DNA of 41,258 nt from an uncultured Saprospiraceae bacterium (GTDB lineage: Bacteria; Bacteroidota; Bacteroidia; Chitinophagales; Saprospiraceae). Position 1 is the first letter of the stretch; each line of letters begins with the position of its first letter. The notes below the pieces were generated by a model. It worked only from the letters and a program-made list of their open reading frames with translations, was not told where the DNA came from and did no database searches. The translations under genes and the position numbers were made by a program. Shown here in pieces: positions 1 to 6,970 of this stretch. Where the stretch lies: NCBI GenBank assembly GCA_937974625.1, contig CALJVJ010000106.1, positions 1 to 41,258 of the forward strand, in the 5' to 3' direction.

Positions 1-950
1 ACTTCAAAGTAATCAACGTCTGCCATAGCCATTTTTGCTTTTTTCAAAGCTTTTGGTGCAGCCTTAGTCGGCGCAGTGGTAAACCATGCAGGTGCTTGTG
101 CTGCATCGGCAAAAGCTAGAATCTTTGCGATGGGCTTTAAACCATATCTTTTGACGGCTGCTGCACTTGCTAAAATCAAAGCAGAGGCGCCGTCATTGAT
201 GGTCGAGGCATTCGCAGCGGTTACTGTTCCGTCTTTAGAGAAAGCAGCCCGTAAGTTTGGAATCTTTTCAAATTTCACTCTTTTGTACTCTTCATCTTCT
301 GTAATGACGATAGGTTCGCCACGTCTTTGAGGAACAGCAACGCCGACAATTTCATTGGCAAAAGTGCCATTTTCTGTTGCCGCGGCAGAATTTTTATAAG
401 ACCGAATCGCATAAGCGTCTTGATCTGCTCTAGAGATATTATATTTTGTAGCTGTTTTATCTGCAAAGACGCCCATTGCGATTTCATCGTAAGGGTCGAA
501 TAAACCGTCTTTGTGCAAACCATCAATCAATTCTGCATTACCATATTTATAGCCATATCTCGCTTTGGGTACATAAAAAGGCACGGCAGACATATTTTCC
601 ATTCCACCAGCAACGATAATATCCCCTTGACCCAATAAAATACTTTGAGCAGCAAACATTATCGACTTTGCACCCGAAGAGCAAACTTTATTCACCGTCG
701 TACAAGGCACGGTATTCGGAATACCTGCTGCTAAAGCAGCTTGTCTTGCAGGAGCTTGTCCCAAATTGGCAGAACAAACGTTGCCCATAAAAACTTCTTT
801 TACTTTTTTAGGGTCTACATTGGCTTTTTCCAAAGCACCTTTGATAGCTGCAGCCCCTAAGGTGGTGGCTGGAATATTAGCAAACATCCCACCAAAACTA
901 CCTAGTGGAGTACGAACTGCAGAAACGATATATACTTCTTTTTTTGCCAT
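1..950 (-). CDS. Thiolase (acetyl-CoA C-acyltransferase), 3'-truncated by the window edge
   Basis: Reading leftwards from the ATG at 948-950, the frame stays open for 316 codons to the window edge, so the C-terminus is missing. The product begins MAKKEVYIVSAVRTPLGSFG, the standard thiolase N-terminus. Cys90 in VNKVCSSGAKS is the acyl-accepting nucleophile, GGMENMSAVP follows near residue 115, and NASTINDGASA is the usual core motif. The frame stops just after VDYFEV, where the family continues into NEAFA; the GHP histidine and second catalytic cysteine must lie outside the window. Thiolases carry out CoA-dependent condensation or cleavage of 3-ketoacyl-CoA in the cytosol. The sequence here does not separate a biosynthetic acetoacetyl-CoA thiolase from a beta-oxidation enzyme, so no symbol is given. 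The 5' side carries a small hairpin (967-982, CCAAGT/ACTTGG). Confidence 0.93.
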   Translation of the reverse strand, partial: MAKKEVYIVSAVRTPLGSFGGMFANIPATTLGAAAIKGALEKANVDPKKVKEVFMGNVCSANLGQAPARQAALAAGIPNTVPCTTVNKVCSSGAKSIMFAAQSILLGQGDIIVAGGMENMSAVPFYVPKARYGYKYGNAELIDGLHKDGLFDPYDEIAMGVFADKTATKYNISRADQDAYAIRSYKNSAAATENGTFANEIVGVAVPQRRGEPIVITEDEEYKRVKFEKIPNLRAAFSKDGTVTAANASTINDGASALILASAAAVKRYGLKPIAKILAFADAAQAPAWFTTAPTKAAPKALKKAKMAMADVDYFE

Positions 951-1518
951 GATATTTTCTGTGGGGCCAAGTTCTAACTTGGCGAAGTTAAAGGATGATA
1001 TGCCAAATAGAGCCTGGCGCTATCGTAGCGAATATTCGCAAAAGTCTTCTTTTTCTACTAAACATCTATAAAAATGTGCCAGTTTATTTCAGTTTTTTTA
1101 AAAACTGTTTAATTTTAGCCGCTTTAAAGTAGCAATTGATTCCTTAACAAGTGTTACTTTTGGGACGAATTCTCAAACCATGAGAAAACGTATAATTATT
1201 AGAAGGAAAAAGTATTTGATTGGTAAACGCTTTACTTGTTATAATGGTTAAGCCTTGTCCATATCTATTTAGCAATGGGGCTAAAAGCCCTTAAAATTCT
1301 ATTAAATTTCAAGCCTTTATTTCTTTCCTATATAATTTGTCGTTTTTTTGAACGTTAAAACAAGCTCATAGTAGTTTTACTATCAACCTTATTACGAACA
1401 ATAGTGAATATAAAAACGTATTGGAGGTGATTTGTAGATGTAAAGGTAGTTAAGAATCTACCGAAGCAATCACTAGTCACCAATCAAAAATTCACTAACC
1501 CAACTAAAAATAATTAAC
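951..1518. other. Divergent intergenic region between thiolase and exbB
   Basis: No credible ORF is present in these 568 bases. Close to the thiolase start is a CCAAGT/ACTTGG hairpin (967-982), then CGCTA-tcg-TAGCG (1018-1030) running into a perfect 12-bp palindrome GCGAATATTCGC (1028-1039). The middle part (about 1080-1380) is AT-rich with no structure I can name. The right end holds the structured exbB leader, listed separately. No perfect TAnnTTTG box was found for exbB; TATAATTTG near 1331 is a near match with one extra base. Confidence 0.5.
1427..1473 (+). promoter_or_regulatory. Structured 5' leader of the exbB operon with alternative pairings
   Basis: GTGATT (1427-1432) pairs with AATCAC (1468-1473), enclosing GTAGAT (1434-1439) paired with ATCTAC (1456-1461). 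The same right-hand strand can instead pair locally as GGTAG (1445-1449) with CTACC (1458-1462). The two folds exclude each other. The element ends 45 nt before the exbB ATG. It matches no riboswitch class I recognise. The pairing is visible; a regulatory role is inferred. Confidence 0.35.
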
Positions 1519-2202
1519 ATGTTTCAGTCTTTATTTTTGCAGAAAGTTGACTTAGAAGGAGGAGAAGTCGGTACGCAAAGTTTCTTGGATTTGATTTTCC
1601 AAGGAGGATTTTTGAGTATTTTGATAGTCGGTATTTTGGCCTTTCTGTCTTTTATTGCCGTTTACATTTTCCTTGAGCGTTATTGGACCATTAAGAAAGC
1701 AGGTAAAATTGACCAAGGGTTTATGAATAATATCCGTGCGAATGTGCAAGCAGGAAATATTCACGGAGCAAAAGCTTTATGTCAAACCACAGATTCTCCA
1801 GTAGCCCGAATGATTGAAAAAGGACTGATGCGTATTGGTAAGCCGCTAAGAGATATAGACACGGCTATTGAAAATGTCGGTAACCTAGAAGTTTTCCGAT
1901 TAGAAAAGAACTTATCTACGTTGGCAAGTATCGCGGGCGCTGCTCCAATGATTGGTTTCTTTGGAACGGTAACGGGAATGATTTTAGCCTTCCGGGAAAT
2001 GGCGACTCAGCAAAATGTTACCCCTGATGTATTAGCAGGCGGTATCTACCAAGCTTTAATTACAACCGCAGCAGGTCTGTTAATCGGTATTTTGGCATTC
2101 GTTGGCTATAACGTTTTAGTAGCCAATGTCGAAAAAGTAGTTTTCCAAATGGAAAGAACGACGGTAGAATTTATGGATTTATTACAGGAACCATCTGCAT
2201 AA
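1519..2202 (+). CDS. exbB: MotA/TolQ/ExbB-family proton channel protein
   Basis: This 227-residue inner-membrane protein has the ExbB/TolQ layout: a first membrane segment at about residues 27-52, a cytoplasmic stretch with LEKNLSTLASIAGAAPMIGF leading into the second segment (GTVTGMILAF), and a third segment near 173-200 (ALITTAAGLLIGILAFVGYN). ExbB pentamers with ExbD form the proton-driven motor that energises TonB. Two exbD genes and a tonB follow on the same strand, so the assignment to a TonB-energising system rather than to a flagellar or TolQ system is well supported by context. The ATG at 1519 is preceded by an A-rich AACTAAAAATAATTAAC stretch and no Shine-Dalgarno sequence, as is common in Bacteroidota. 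Confidence 0.93.
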   Translation: MFQSLFLQKVDLEGGEVGTQSFLDLIFQGGFLSILIVGILAFLSFIAVYIFLERYWTIKKAGKIDQGFMNNIRANVQAGNIHGAKALCQTTDSPVARMIEKGLMRIGKPLRDIDTAIENVGNLEVFRLEKNLSTLASIAGAAPMIGFFGTVTGMILAFREMATQQNVTPDVLAGGIYQALITTAAGLLIGILAFVGYNVLVANVEKVVFQMERTTVEFMDLLQEPSA

Positions 2203-2204
2203 AT

Positions 2205-2277
2205 AGTTATAAGTGATGAATGATGAGTGATGAGTGTTTTGCTCTGATTCGTAATTCATAACTCATAACTCATAACT
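2205..2277. repeat. Heptad repeat forming an inverted repeat, 3' of exbB
   Basis: Starting 2 nt after the exbB stop codon, GTGATGA/ATGATGAG-type words run to 2234. After a short spacer, the inverse form follows as AACTCAT repeated about every 7 nt (2254-2277). The halves pair imperfectly. The left half carries TAA/TGA stops in more than one frame. It belongs to the same repeat style as 2805-2876, 9404-9442 and 19514-19541. Confidence 0.75.
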
Positions 2278-2282
2278 AAAAT

Positions 2283-2388
2283 GATAAAAATAAATTCGGT
2301 GTTTTTTAAATAAATCTTTTTTGAATAGGTTGAAAACCTATTCAAAAAAGATTTAATTATAAAACTTATAACCGAATTTATTTTTATC
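2283..2388. repeat. Long perfect-armed palindrome upstream of exbD
   Basis: The outer arms GATAAAAATAAATTCGGT (2283-2300) and its exact reverse complement (2371-2388) are 18 bp each. Nested inside is a perfect 21-bp stem (2311-2331 with 2335-2355) closed by a 3-nt loop GAA. The element ends 13 nt before the exbD ATG, so it occupies nearly the whole spacer left by the heptad repeat. It would form a strong hairpin in the mRNA or a cruciform in DNA. It has no T-tract suited to termination on the + strand before exbD. Confidence 0.85.
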
Positions 2389-2401
2389 TAATAATAAGGA
2401 C

Positions 2402-2806
2402 ATGGGTTTAAAAAAACGATCTAAGGTCAGCGCGGAATTTAGTATGTCGTCTTTGACGGATATTATTTTTCTATTGCTGATATTCTTTATGTTGACCTCT
2501 AGTTTGGTGAAATTTGACCAGTTCACTTTGCCAGAATCGAGTGCTCAAACAATGGCACCGACTTCTATTGTCGTAACGATAGAAGAAAATGGAAAATATG
2601 GTGTCAATGGTAAGCCAACCCCCAAAAGAGCCTTGAAAGGAGCGATTAGTCGAACCAAAAGGTCTATGGGGAATGAAGAAGGGTCAACCTTGACAATTGT
2701 TGCAGAAGTAGGGGTGCCATTTGATAAAGTGGTGGAGATGATGACCATTGCGAATGGTTTGAAGATGAAAGCTATTTTGGCAACCAGACCTGCAGAAGAT
2801 AAATAG
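2402..2806 (+). CDS. exbD: ExbD/TolR-family biopolymer transport protein, paralogue 1
   Basis: This 134-residue protein has the ExbD plan: a short cytoplasmic N-terminus (MGLKKRSKVSAEFSMSSL), one membrane segment at about residues 18-36 carrying the essential aspartate (TDIIFLLLIFFML, Asp at position 20), and a periplasmic domain with an NGKPT/ALKGAISR region. ExbD couples proton flow through ExbB to TonB movement. The next gene is a paralogue with an almost identical first 37 residues but a diverged periplasmic part, so the two probably arose by tandem duplication and may form mixed dimers in the ExbB pore. The TAG stop lies within the following heptad repeat. Confidence 0.93.
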   Translation: MGLKKRSKVSAEFSMSSLTDIIFLLLIFFMLTSSLVKFDQFTLPESSAQTMAPTSIVVTIEENGKYGVNGKPTPKRALKGAISRTKRSMGNEEGSTLTIVAEVGVPFDKVVEMMTIANGLKMKAILATRPAEDK

Positions 2807-2876
2807 TTGTAAGTGGTGAGTTGTAAGTGGTAAGTTGTACAATACAGCTATTACTTACAACTCACAACTTACAACT
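2805..2876. repeat. Heptad repeat hairpin between the two exbD genes
   Basis: The left arm (2805-2828) overlaps the exbD1 stop codon and reads AGTTGTAAGTGGTGAGTTGT onwards. The right arm (2853-2876) is its reverse complement with one mismatch in 24. Both arms are built of 7-nt units such as ACTTACA. Right-arm units continue to about 2883 and run into ACAACTAAAAAAC directly before the exbD2 ATG. The whole 84-bp spacer is repeat. Confidence 0.8.
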
Positions 2877-2890
2877 TACAACTAAAAAAC

Positions 2891-3292
2891 ATGGGTTTAA
2901 AAAAGCGATCTAAAGTCAGTGCAGAATTTAATATGTCGTCGTTGACGGATATTATTTTTCTGTTATTAATATTTTTTATGTTGACCTCTTCATTGATTAA
3001 TCCCAATGCGATTAATTTGAAGTTGCCGAGTAGTTCCAAGGTGCGGACCCCTCCTTCCCAGTCTAAATTGACGAAAATAAGAGTTGGGAGTACAGGAAAT
3101 TTTTATGTGAATGGTAAAAAGACCAGTGTATCGAATTTAGAAAAAACGATGCGTAACTTGGCACAAAAGAAAGGCAAGAATGCGAATATCGTTTTAGAGT
3201 GGGGGAGCAAGACAGGCGTAGAGCATGTGGTGACGGTAATGGATTTGGCATTAAAATATCATGTAAATACGATATTGGCAGCCGAGAAGTAA
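2891..3292 (+). CDS. exbD: ExbD/TolR-family biopolymer transport protein, paralogue 2
   Basis: This 133-residue paralogue of the preceding gene shares MGLKKRSKVSAEF, the SSLTDIIFLLLIFFMLTSSL membrane segment and the channel aspartate (Asp20). The periplasmic domain is different (INLKLPSSSKVRT, NFYVNGKKTSVSNLEKTMRN, GVEHVVTVMDLALKYHVNTI). A core segment of alternating hydrophobic residues after NGKKT is typical of ExbD/TolR. It presumably works in the same ExbB-TonB motor. The C-terminal alpha/beta part is a better family match than that of paralogue 1, so this may be the canonical copy. It is the third gene of the cluster, 190 bp before tonB. Confidence 0.92.
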   Translation: MGLKKRSKVSAEFNMSSLTDIIFLLLIFFMLTSSLINPNAINLKLPSSSKVRTPPSQSKLTKIRVGSTGNFYVNGKKTSVSNLEKTMRNLAQKKGKNANIVLEWGSKTGVEHVVTVMDLALKYHVNTILAAEK

Positions 3293-3451
3293 AGTGGGTT
3301 GTTAATCCGCTATTAGTTAAAGAAAACTAAAAATTAGCAATTGTTTATGTAATCGTTGTGAAAAAAGCATCCATTAAGCAACTAGACAACGATATTTAGA
3401 AAAGTTGATTTGAATTAGCAAAAAGCTAATAATCAATAATTAGTAATTCAA

Positions 3452-3467
3452 CCTGTCGGCAGACAGG
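3452..3467. repeat. Short GC-rich palindrome in the tonB leader
   Basis: CCTGTC-ggca-GACAGG is a perfect 6-bp stem with a 4-nt loop, 15 nt before the tonB ATG. It stands out as GC-rich in an AT-rich spacer (3293-3482). Similar CCTGYCGGCAG-type palindromes are, from general knowledge, scattered in other Bacteroidota genomes; only one copy was noticed here. Confidence 0.6.
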
Positions 3468-3482
3468 CAATCAACTAAAAAC

Positions 3483-4532
3483 ATGGCAGAAATAACCGTA
3501 GATCAAATAGAGGAAAAAAATAAGCGGAAAGGATTTTACACAAGTCTTTTCTTGCACTTGGCCTTATTAATTTTGGCTTTATTACCATTATTAACGTTCC
3601 CAACACCTCCTCCAGGGCAAGAAGGGATTTTGGTGAATTTAGGTATGCCTGATGTAGGGCAAGGCGAAGAAAATGCCCCCCCTGCAAAAGCAGCACCTGC
3701 ACCATCTAAACCGGAGCCACCAACTCCGCCACCACCACCTGAGCCAGAACCAGAGGAAGTGGAACCAGAACCAACGCCACCAGAGCCAGAACCAATTCCT
3801 GAGCCTGTAACACCAGAAGCACCACCCAAGGAAGTCCTAACAGACGATAACTCTAAAGAAATAGCGCTACAAAAAGAGCGTGACCGTAAAAAGAAGGAAG
3901 AAGAGCGAGAACGAAAGCTAGAGGACGACCGTAGAAAGGAAGAGCAAAGAGAGGCAGATAGAAAAAAACAGGCGATAGAAGACGCCAAACGAAAAAAAGC
4001 ACAAGAAGAAGCCCGCAAAAAGGCCAAAGCCGAAGCGGATGCCAAAGCCAAGGCAGATGCAGAGCGTAAAGCAGCAGCAGCGGCCAAAGCGAAGGCAGAT
4101 GCTCAAGCCAAAGCTAAAGCCGAAGCCGAAGCGGAGATTGGAAGTTTATTTGGCGGTGGCAGCGGAAGTGGCAAAGGGAAGACAGGTACGTCAGGCAATC
4201 AAGGCGACCCTAATGGCGACCCTAATTCTAGTAATTTGGAAGGGGTTAGTGCAGGGGCAGGAAGTAGTGTCGGCGGTGGATTAAGAGGCAGAGGGATATT
4301 GAATGCACCAAAAGTAAATGATGATTATAATAGACCTGGGGTTATTGTGATTAAAGTGTGTGTAGATGGCAATGGTCGTGTTACTTCAGCAACCTATACT
4401 CAAAAAGGGTCTAATTCGGCGAATAGCACTTTGAAGAGAATTGCTATTAAAAATGCCAAGGCCTATAAGTTTTCTAAAGGTACCGTGGATAAGCAATGTG
4501 GAGAGATTACTTATAATTTCAAAGTGAAGTAA
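3483..4532 (+). CDS. tonB: Energy transducer TonB-like protein with long Pro/Glu and Lys/Ala-rich linker
   Basis: The 349-residue protein has a single N-terminal membrane anchor (about residues 17-37, LFLHLALLILALLPLL). A proline/glutamate-rich stretch at about 65-120 (PEPPTPPPPPEPEPEE) spans the periplasm. A highly charged, alanine/lysine-rich helical region at about 125-215 resembles TolA. Next is a Gly/Ser/Asn-rich linker, then a C-terminal globular domain (about 260-349, ending QCGEITYNFKVK). The C-terminal domain has GVIVIKVCVDGNGRV, as in TonB-type transducers, though the TolA-like helix makes the naming open between TonB and TolA. It sits last in the ExbB/ExbD cluster. An intrinsic terminator follows 32 nt downstream. 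Confidence 0.85.
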   Translation: MAEITVDQIEEKNKRKGFYTSLFLHLALLILALLPLLTFPTPPPGQEGILVNLGMPDVGQGEENAPPAKAAPAPSKPEPPTPPPPPEPEPEEVEPEPTPPEPEPIPEPVTPEAPPKEVLTDDNSKEIALQKERDRKKKEEERERKLEDDRRKEEQREADRKKQAIEDAKRKKAQEEARKKAKAEADAKAKADAERKAAAAAKAKADAQAKAKAEAEAEIGSLFGGGSGSGKGKTGTSGNQGDPNGDPNSSNLEGVSAGAGSSVGGGLRGRGILNAPKVNDDYNRPGVIVIKVCVDGNGRVTSATYTQKGSNSANSTLKRIAIKNAKAYKFSKGTVDKQCGEITYNFKVK

Positions 4533-4564
4533 ATCGGTAACGATTAGCATCAAGATATAAACAC

Positions 4565-4598
4565 AAAAAAGGGTAGGGCAGAAGTTCTACCCTTTTTT
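4565..4598 (+). terminator. Intrinsic terminator of the exbB-tonB cluster
   Basis: AAAAAAGGGTAG (4565-4576) pairs perfectly with CTACCCTTTTTT (4587-4598), with a 10-nt loop and a terminal T-run. It could act on both strands. It separates the transport cluster from the folC promoter. Confidence 0.85.
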
Positions 4599-4623
4599 GT
4601 TGGGGCTAATTAAATTTCCTTGT

Positions 4624-4631
4624 TACTTTTG
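4624..4631 (+). promoter_or_regulatory. Bacteroidota -7 box (TACTTTTG) directly before folC
   Basis: TACTTTTG matches TAnnTTTG exactly and ends 4 nt before the ATG at 4636. If it is the active promoter, transcription would start at or within a base or two of the start codon, giving a leaderless mRNA. A TTTG exists at 4596-4599, but the 24-nt spacing is longer than the usual 17-23. Confidence 0.5.
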
Positions 4632-4635
4632 CACT

Positions 4636-5943
4636 ATGAAGCAATCTCTCCACCATCAATACCAAGCAACGCTCAATCATTTATACAAGCAACTACCCAT
4701 GTTCCAAAGGGTAGGAAGTGCTGCTTTTAAAAAAGACCTAACTAATATCATTGCACTTTGTGAAGAATTAGGAGAACCACAAGAAAAATTTCCTAGCATC
4801 CACATTGCAGGAACAAATGGCAAAGGGTCAACGACCCATTTATTAGGCGCAATGCTGCAAGCTAGTGGCTTAAAGGTAGGATTTTATACTTCGCCCCATT
4901 ATAAAGACTTTAGAGAGCGGATTAAGATTAATGGAAAGTTGATTGGCAAGCGGCAGGTTGTCAATTTTGTAGCAAAGCATAAAGCAATTTTAGAAAAAAT
5001 AAAACCGTCCTTTTTTGAAATAACGGTAGTCTTGGCTTTTGACTATTTTGCCCAACAAAAAGTAGATATTGCCATTATCGAAACAGGACTAGGTGGACGA
5101 TTAGATTCGACCAATATAATAACTCCACTACTTTCGGTTATCACCAATATTAGTTTTGACCATCAACAATTTTTAGGCGATACTTTACCGCTTATTGCAG
5201 GAGAAAAAGCAGGTATTATTAAACCCAATATACCCGTAGTAATTGGCGAAACGCAAAAAGCGACCAAAGTTATTTTCGAAAACACGGCAAAAGCCAAAAA
5301 AGCCCCAATCGTTTTTGCAGACAAAAACATCAGCGTAGTAGAAAGAGCGGTCAAAGCACATCATACCCAATATTACGTCAAAGGGAGAGTTTATAATTTT
5401 AATAATCTCTCGGTGAATTTAATGGGAAATTATCAACAAAAAAATATTTGTACAGCATTACAAGCTATTGCTGTATTTAATGAGGTTGCGGATTTTCCAA
5501 AAGTGACAGAAACAGCTATTCAAACAGGGCTCAAAGCATTAAAAAAGCGAACTTATTTCTTAGGCCGCTGGCAAAAATTAGGAGACCAACCAACCATTAT
5601 TTGCGATAGTGGGCATAATCAAGCAGGAGTTAAACTGATTTTACAACAGTTGGAAAAGATGGACTACGAGCGATTACATTTTGTAATTGGGATGGTTAAT
5701 GACAAAGACATCGGTAAGATTCTGAAAATGTTGCCAAAGGATGCTCGTTACTATTTTGTAAAAGCCAATATTCCAAGAGGCTTAGCAGCTAATAAATTAC
5801 AAGAAACAGCAAAGGCATACGGTTTAAAAGGCAGGAAGTATAGTTCTGTGAAAAATGGCTTAAGAGCTGCCAAACGAGCTGCGACGGAATCAGATATGAT
5901 ATTTATAGGTGGTAGCACTTTTGTAGTGGCAGAAGTGGTGTAG
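4636..5943 (+). CDS. folC: Bifunctional folylpolyglutamate synthase/dihydrofolate synthase
   Basis: This 435-residue cytosolic Mur-ligase-family enzyme would add glutamate to dihydropteroate and to reduced folates using ATP. The P-loop is GTNGKGST (residues 59-66), LPMFQRVG precedes it as in Bacteroidota homologues, and SPHYKDFRERIKING, ETGLGGRLDSTN and TNISFDHQQFLG are characteristic folC motifs; DSGHNQAG marks the C-terminal domain. The frame extends 13 codons upstream to a TTG at 4597, but that lies inside the preceding terminator hairpin and before the -7 box, so the ATG at 4636 is chosen. In many Bacteroidota folC follows exbD/tonB genes, as here. Confidence 0.95.
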   Translation: MKQSLHHQYQATLNHLYKQLPMFQRVGSAAFKKDLTNIIALCEELGEPQEKFPSIHIAGTNGKGSTTHLLGAMLQASGLKVGFYTSPHYKDFRERIKINGKLIGKRQVVNFVAKHKAILEKIKPSFFEITVVLAFDYFAQQKVDIAIIETGLGGRLDSTNIITPLLSVITNISFDHQQFLGDTLPLIAGEKAGIIKPNIPVVIGETQKATKVIFENTAKAKKAPIVFADKNISVVERAVKAHHTQYYVKGRVYNFNNLSVNLMGNYQQKNICTALQAIAVFNEVADFPKVTETAIQTGLKALKKRTYFLGRWQKLGDQPTIICDSGHNQAGVKLILQQLEKMDYERLHFVIGMVNDKDIGKILKMLPKDARYYFVKANIPRGLAANKLQETAKAYGLKGRKYSSVKNGLRAAKRAATESDMIFIGGSTFVVAEVV

Positions 5944-5949
5944 TGGAAC

Positions 5950-5988
5950 ACAAGCGCCTAGACGTACCAGATAAGTCTAGACGCTTGT
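5950..5988. terminator. Stem-loop between convergent folC and the DUF1080 gene
   Basis: ACAAGCG (5950-5956) pairs with CGCTTGT (5982-5988), and CTAGAC/GTCTAG extends the stem with mismatches. There is no long T-run on either side, so it is a weak terminator candidate. Its position, midway between two stop codons 57 nt apart, supports the role. Confidence 0.45.
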
Positions 5989-6000
5989 ATTTCAGCACCA

Positions 6001-6939
6001 TTATTCAATTCGCGGAGTCACGATAATGTTTCGATATTCAATTGGTCCGTGGTCACCTTGAATAAAAAATGGCCCGGGTTCCCCTTCTTGGCTGTCAAGC
6101 GCACCTCCCGTAATACCAGGTATCGTTTGGTCAATAATTACAGGCACTCCATTGGCAATTACAGTCACTCTATGACCAATTAAAGTAATATCAAATTGTT
6201 GCCATTCTCCAGGTTTTTTAGCCATCATCTCTGTCGGTGTAAGAAAACCATAAATCCCCGCAAACAAGGTACTCGAAGGCTCCATACCATTATTATCTTC
6301 AATTTGCACCTCGTATCTACCTCTCAAATACACCCCGCTATTGCTACCTTCAGGATAACGAAACTCTATATGTAATTTAAAATCGTTAAACACGGCTTCT
6401 GTTACTAGATTCGCTCCACTTTTTGGGCTTTTTAGAACCCCATCTTCTACGACCCATTGATTGTCACCCATTGCTTTCCACCCACTCAAATCTTTTCCGT
6501 TGAATAATAAGGTTGGAGCACCCCATTTAGGGTCTTTAACATGTGGTAGTTTTGGTGCTTTTTGAGCGGTCCAATTATAGATTTTTCCATCTGTATAGCG
6601 CATTGTACCTTTTAGACCGTCGCCTTCCAGTGTACCTTCAAAGGTCATATCCATATCTCCGCCTTCCCATTGTGGCGGAATGGAAAAGGAGAATTGATCA
6701 TTAGCTGTTTTAATTTCGGCAACAGGACGAGCGCTGCCAAAAGCATACACAAACCTACCGACGAGTGTACTACGACCTGATTTGTAAATTTCTAACCAAG
6801 AAGGTAGTTCTTTACCATCTTTTTGAATGACCAAATCCCATTGTCCTTGGATAGATTTAGCAAATTGCGCTGTTAAAGGTTGACTGTTAAAAAGGATAAA
6901 ACACAGTAACCATCCTGTAATTAATGTAAGTTTTTTCAA
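6001..6939 (-). CDS. Secreted DUF1080 (3-keto-disaccharide hydrolase-like) protein
   Basis: This 312-residue protein starts with a signal peptide, KKLTLITGWLLCFILFNSQP, and probable cleavage after TAQ near residue 25. A first domain (about 30-130) has beta-strand-rich sequence (GQWDLVIQKDGKELPSWLEI). The DUF1080 domain follows (about 140-310) with LLFNGKDLSGWKAMGDNQWV, FRYPEGSNSGVYLRGRYEVQ and the closing GPIEYRNIIVTPR, which is the concanavalin-like fold of this family. Members are extracytoplasmic and some cleave 3-keto-disaccharides; the substrate here is unknown. The start codon is TTG (6937-6939), with no in-frame ATG upstream that would retain the signal peptide. A long palindrome begins 32 nt upstream. 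Confidence 0.85.
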   Translation of the reverse strand: MKKLTLITGWLLCFILFNSQPLTAQFAKSIQGQWDLVIQKDGKELPSWLEIYKSGRSTLVGRFVYAFGSARPVAEIKTANDQFSFSIPPQWEGGDMDMTFEGTLEGDGLKGTMRYTDGKIYNWTAQKAPKLPHVKDPKWGAPTLLFNGKDLSGWKAMGDNQWVVEDGVLKSPKSGANLVTEAVFNDFKLHIEFRYPEGSNSGVYLRGRYEVQIEDNNGMEPSSTLFAGIYGFLTPTEMMAKKPGEWQQFDITLIGHRVTVIANGVPVIIDQTIPGITGGALDSQEGEPGPFFIQGDHGPIEYRNIIVTPRIE

Positions 6940-6970
6940 AAGAATAGAATTAAGCGTTAGGAAATAAAGT

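Noticed and set aside
3536..4106. Long - strand open frames opposite tonB
   Set aside because: These are Ser/Gly/Leu-rich antisense shadows produced by the proline, lysine and alanine repeats of the TonB linker.
4597..4635. Longer folC start at TTG 4597
   Set aside because: This start lies in the T-run of the preceding terminator and upstream of the -7 box. The ATG at 4636 gives the N-terminus expected from homologues.
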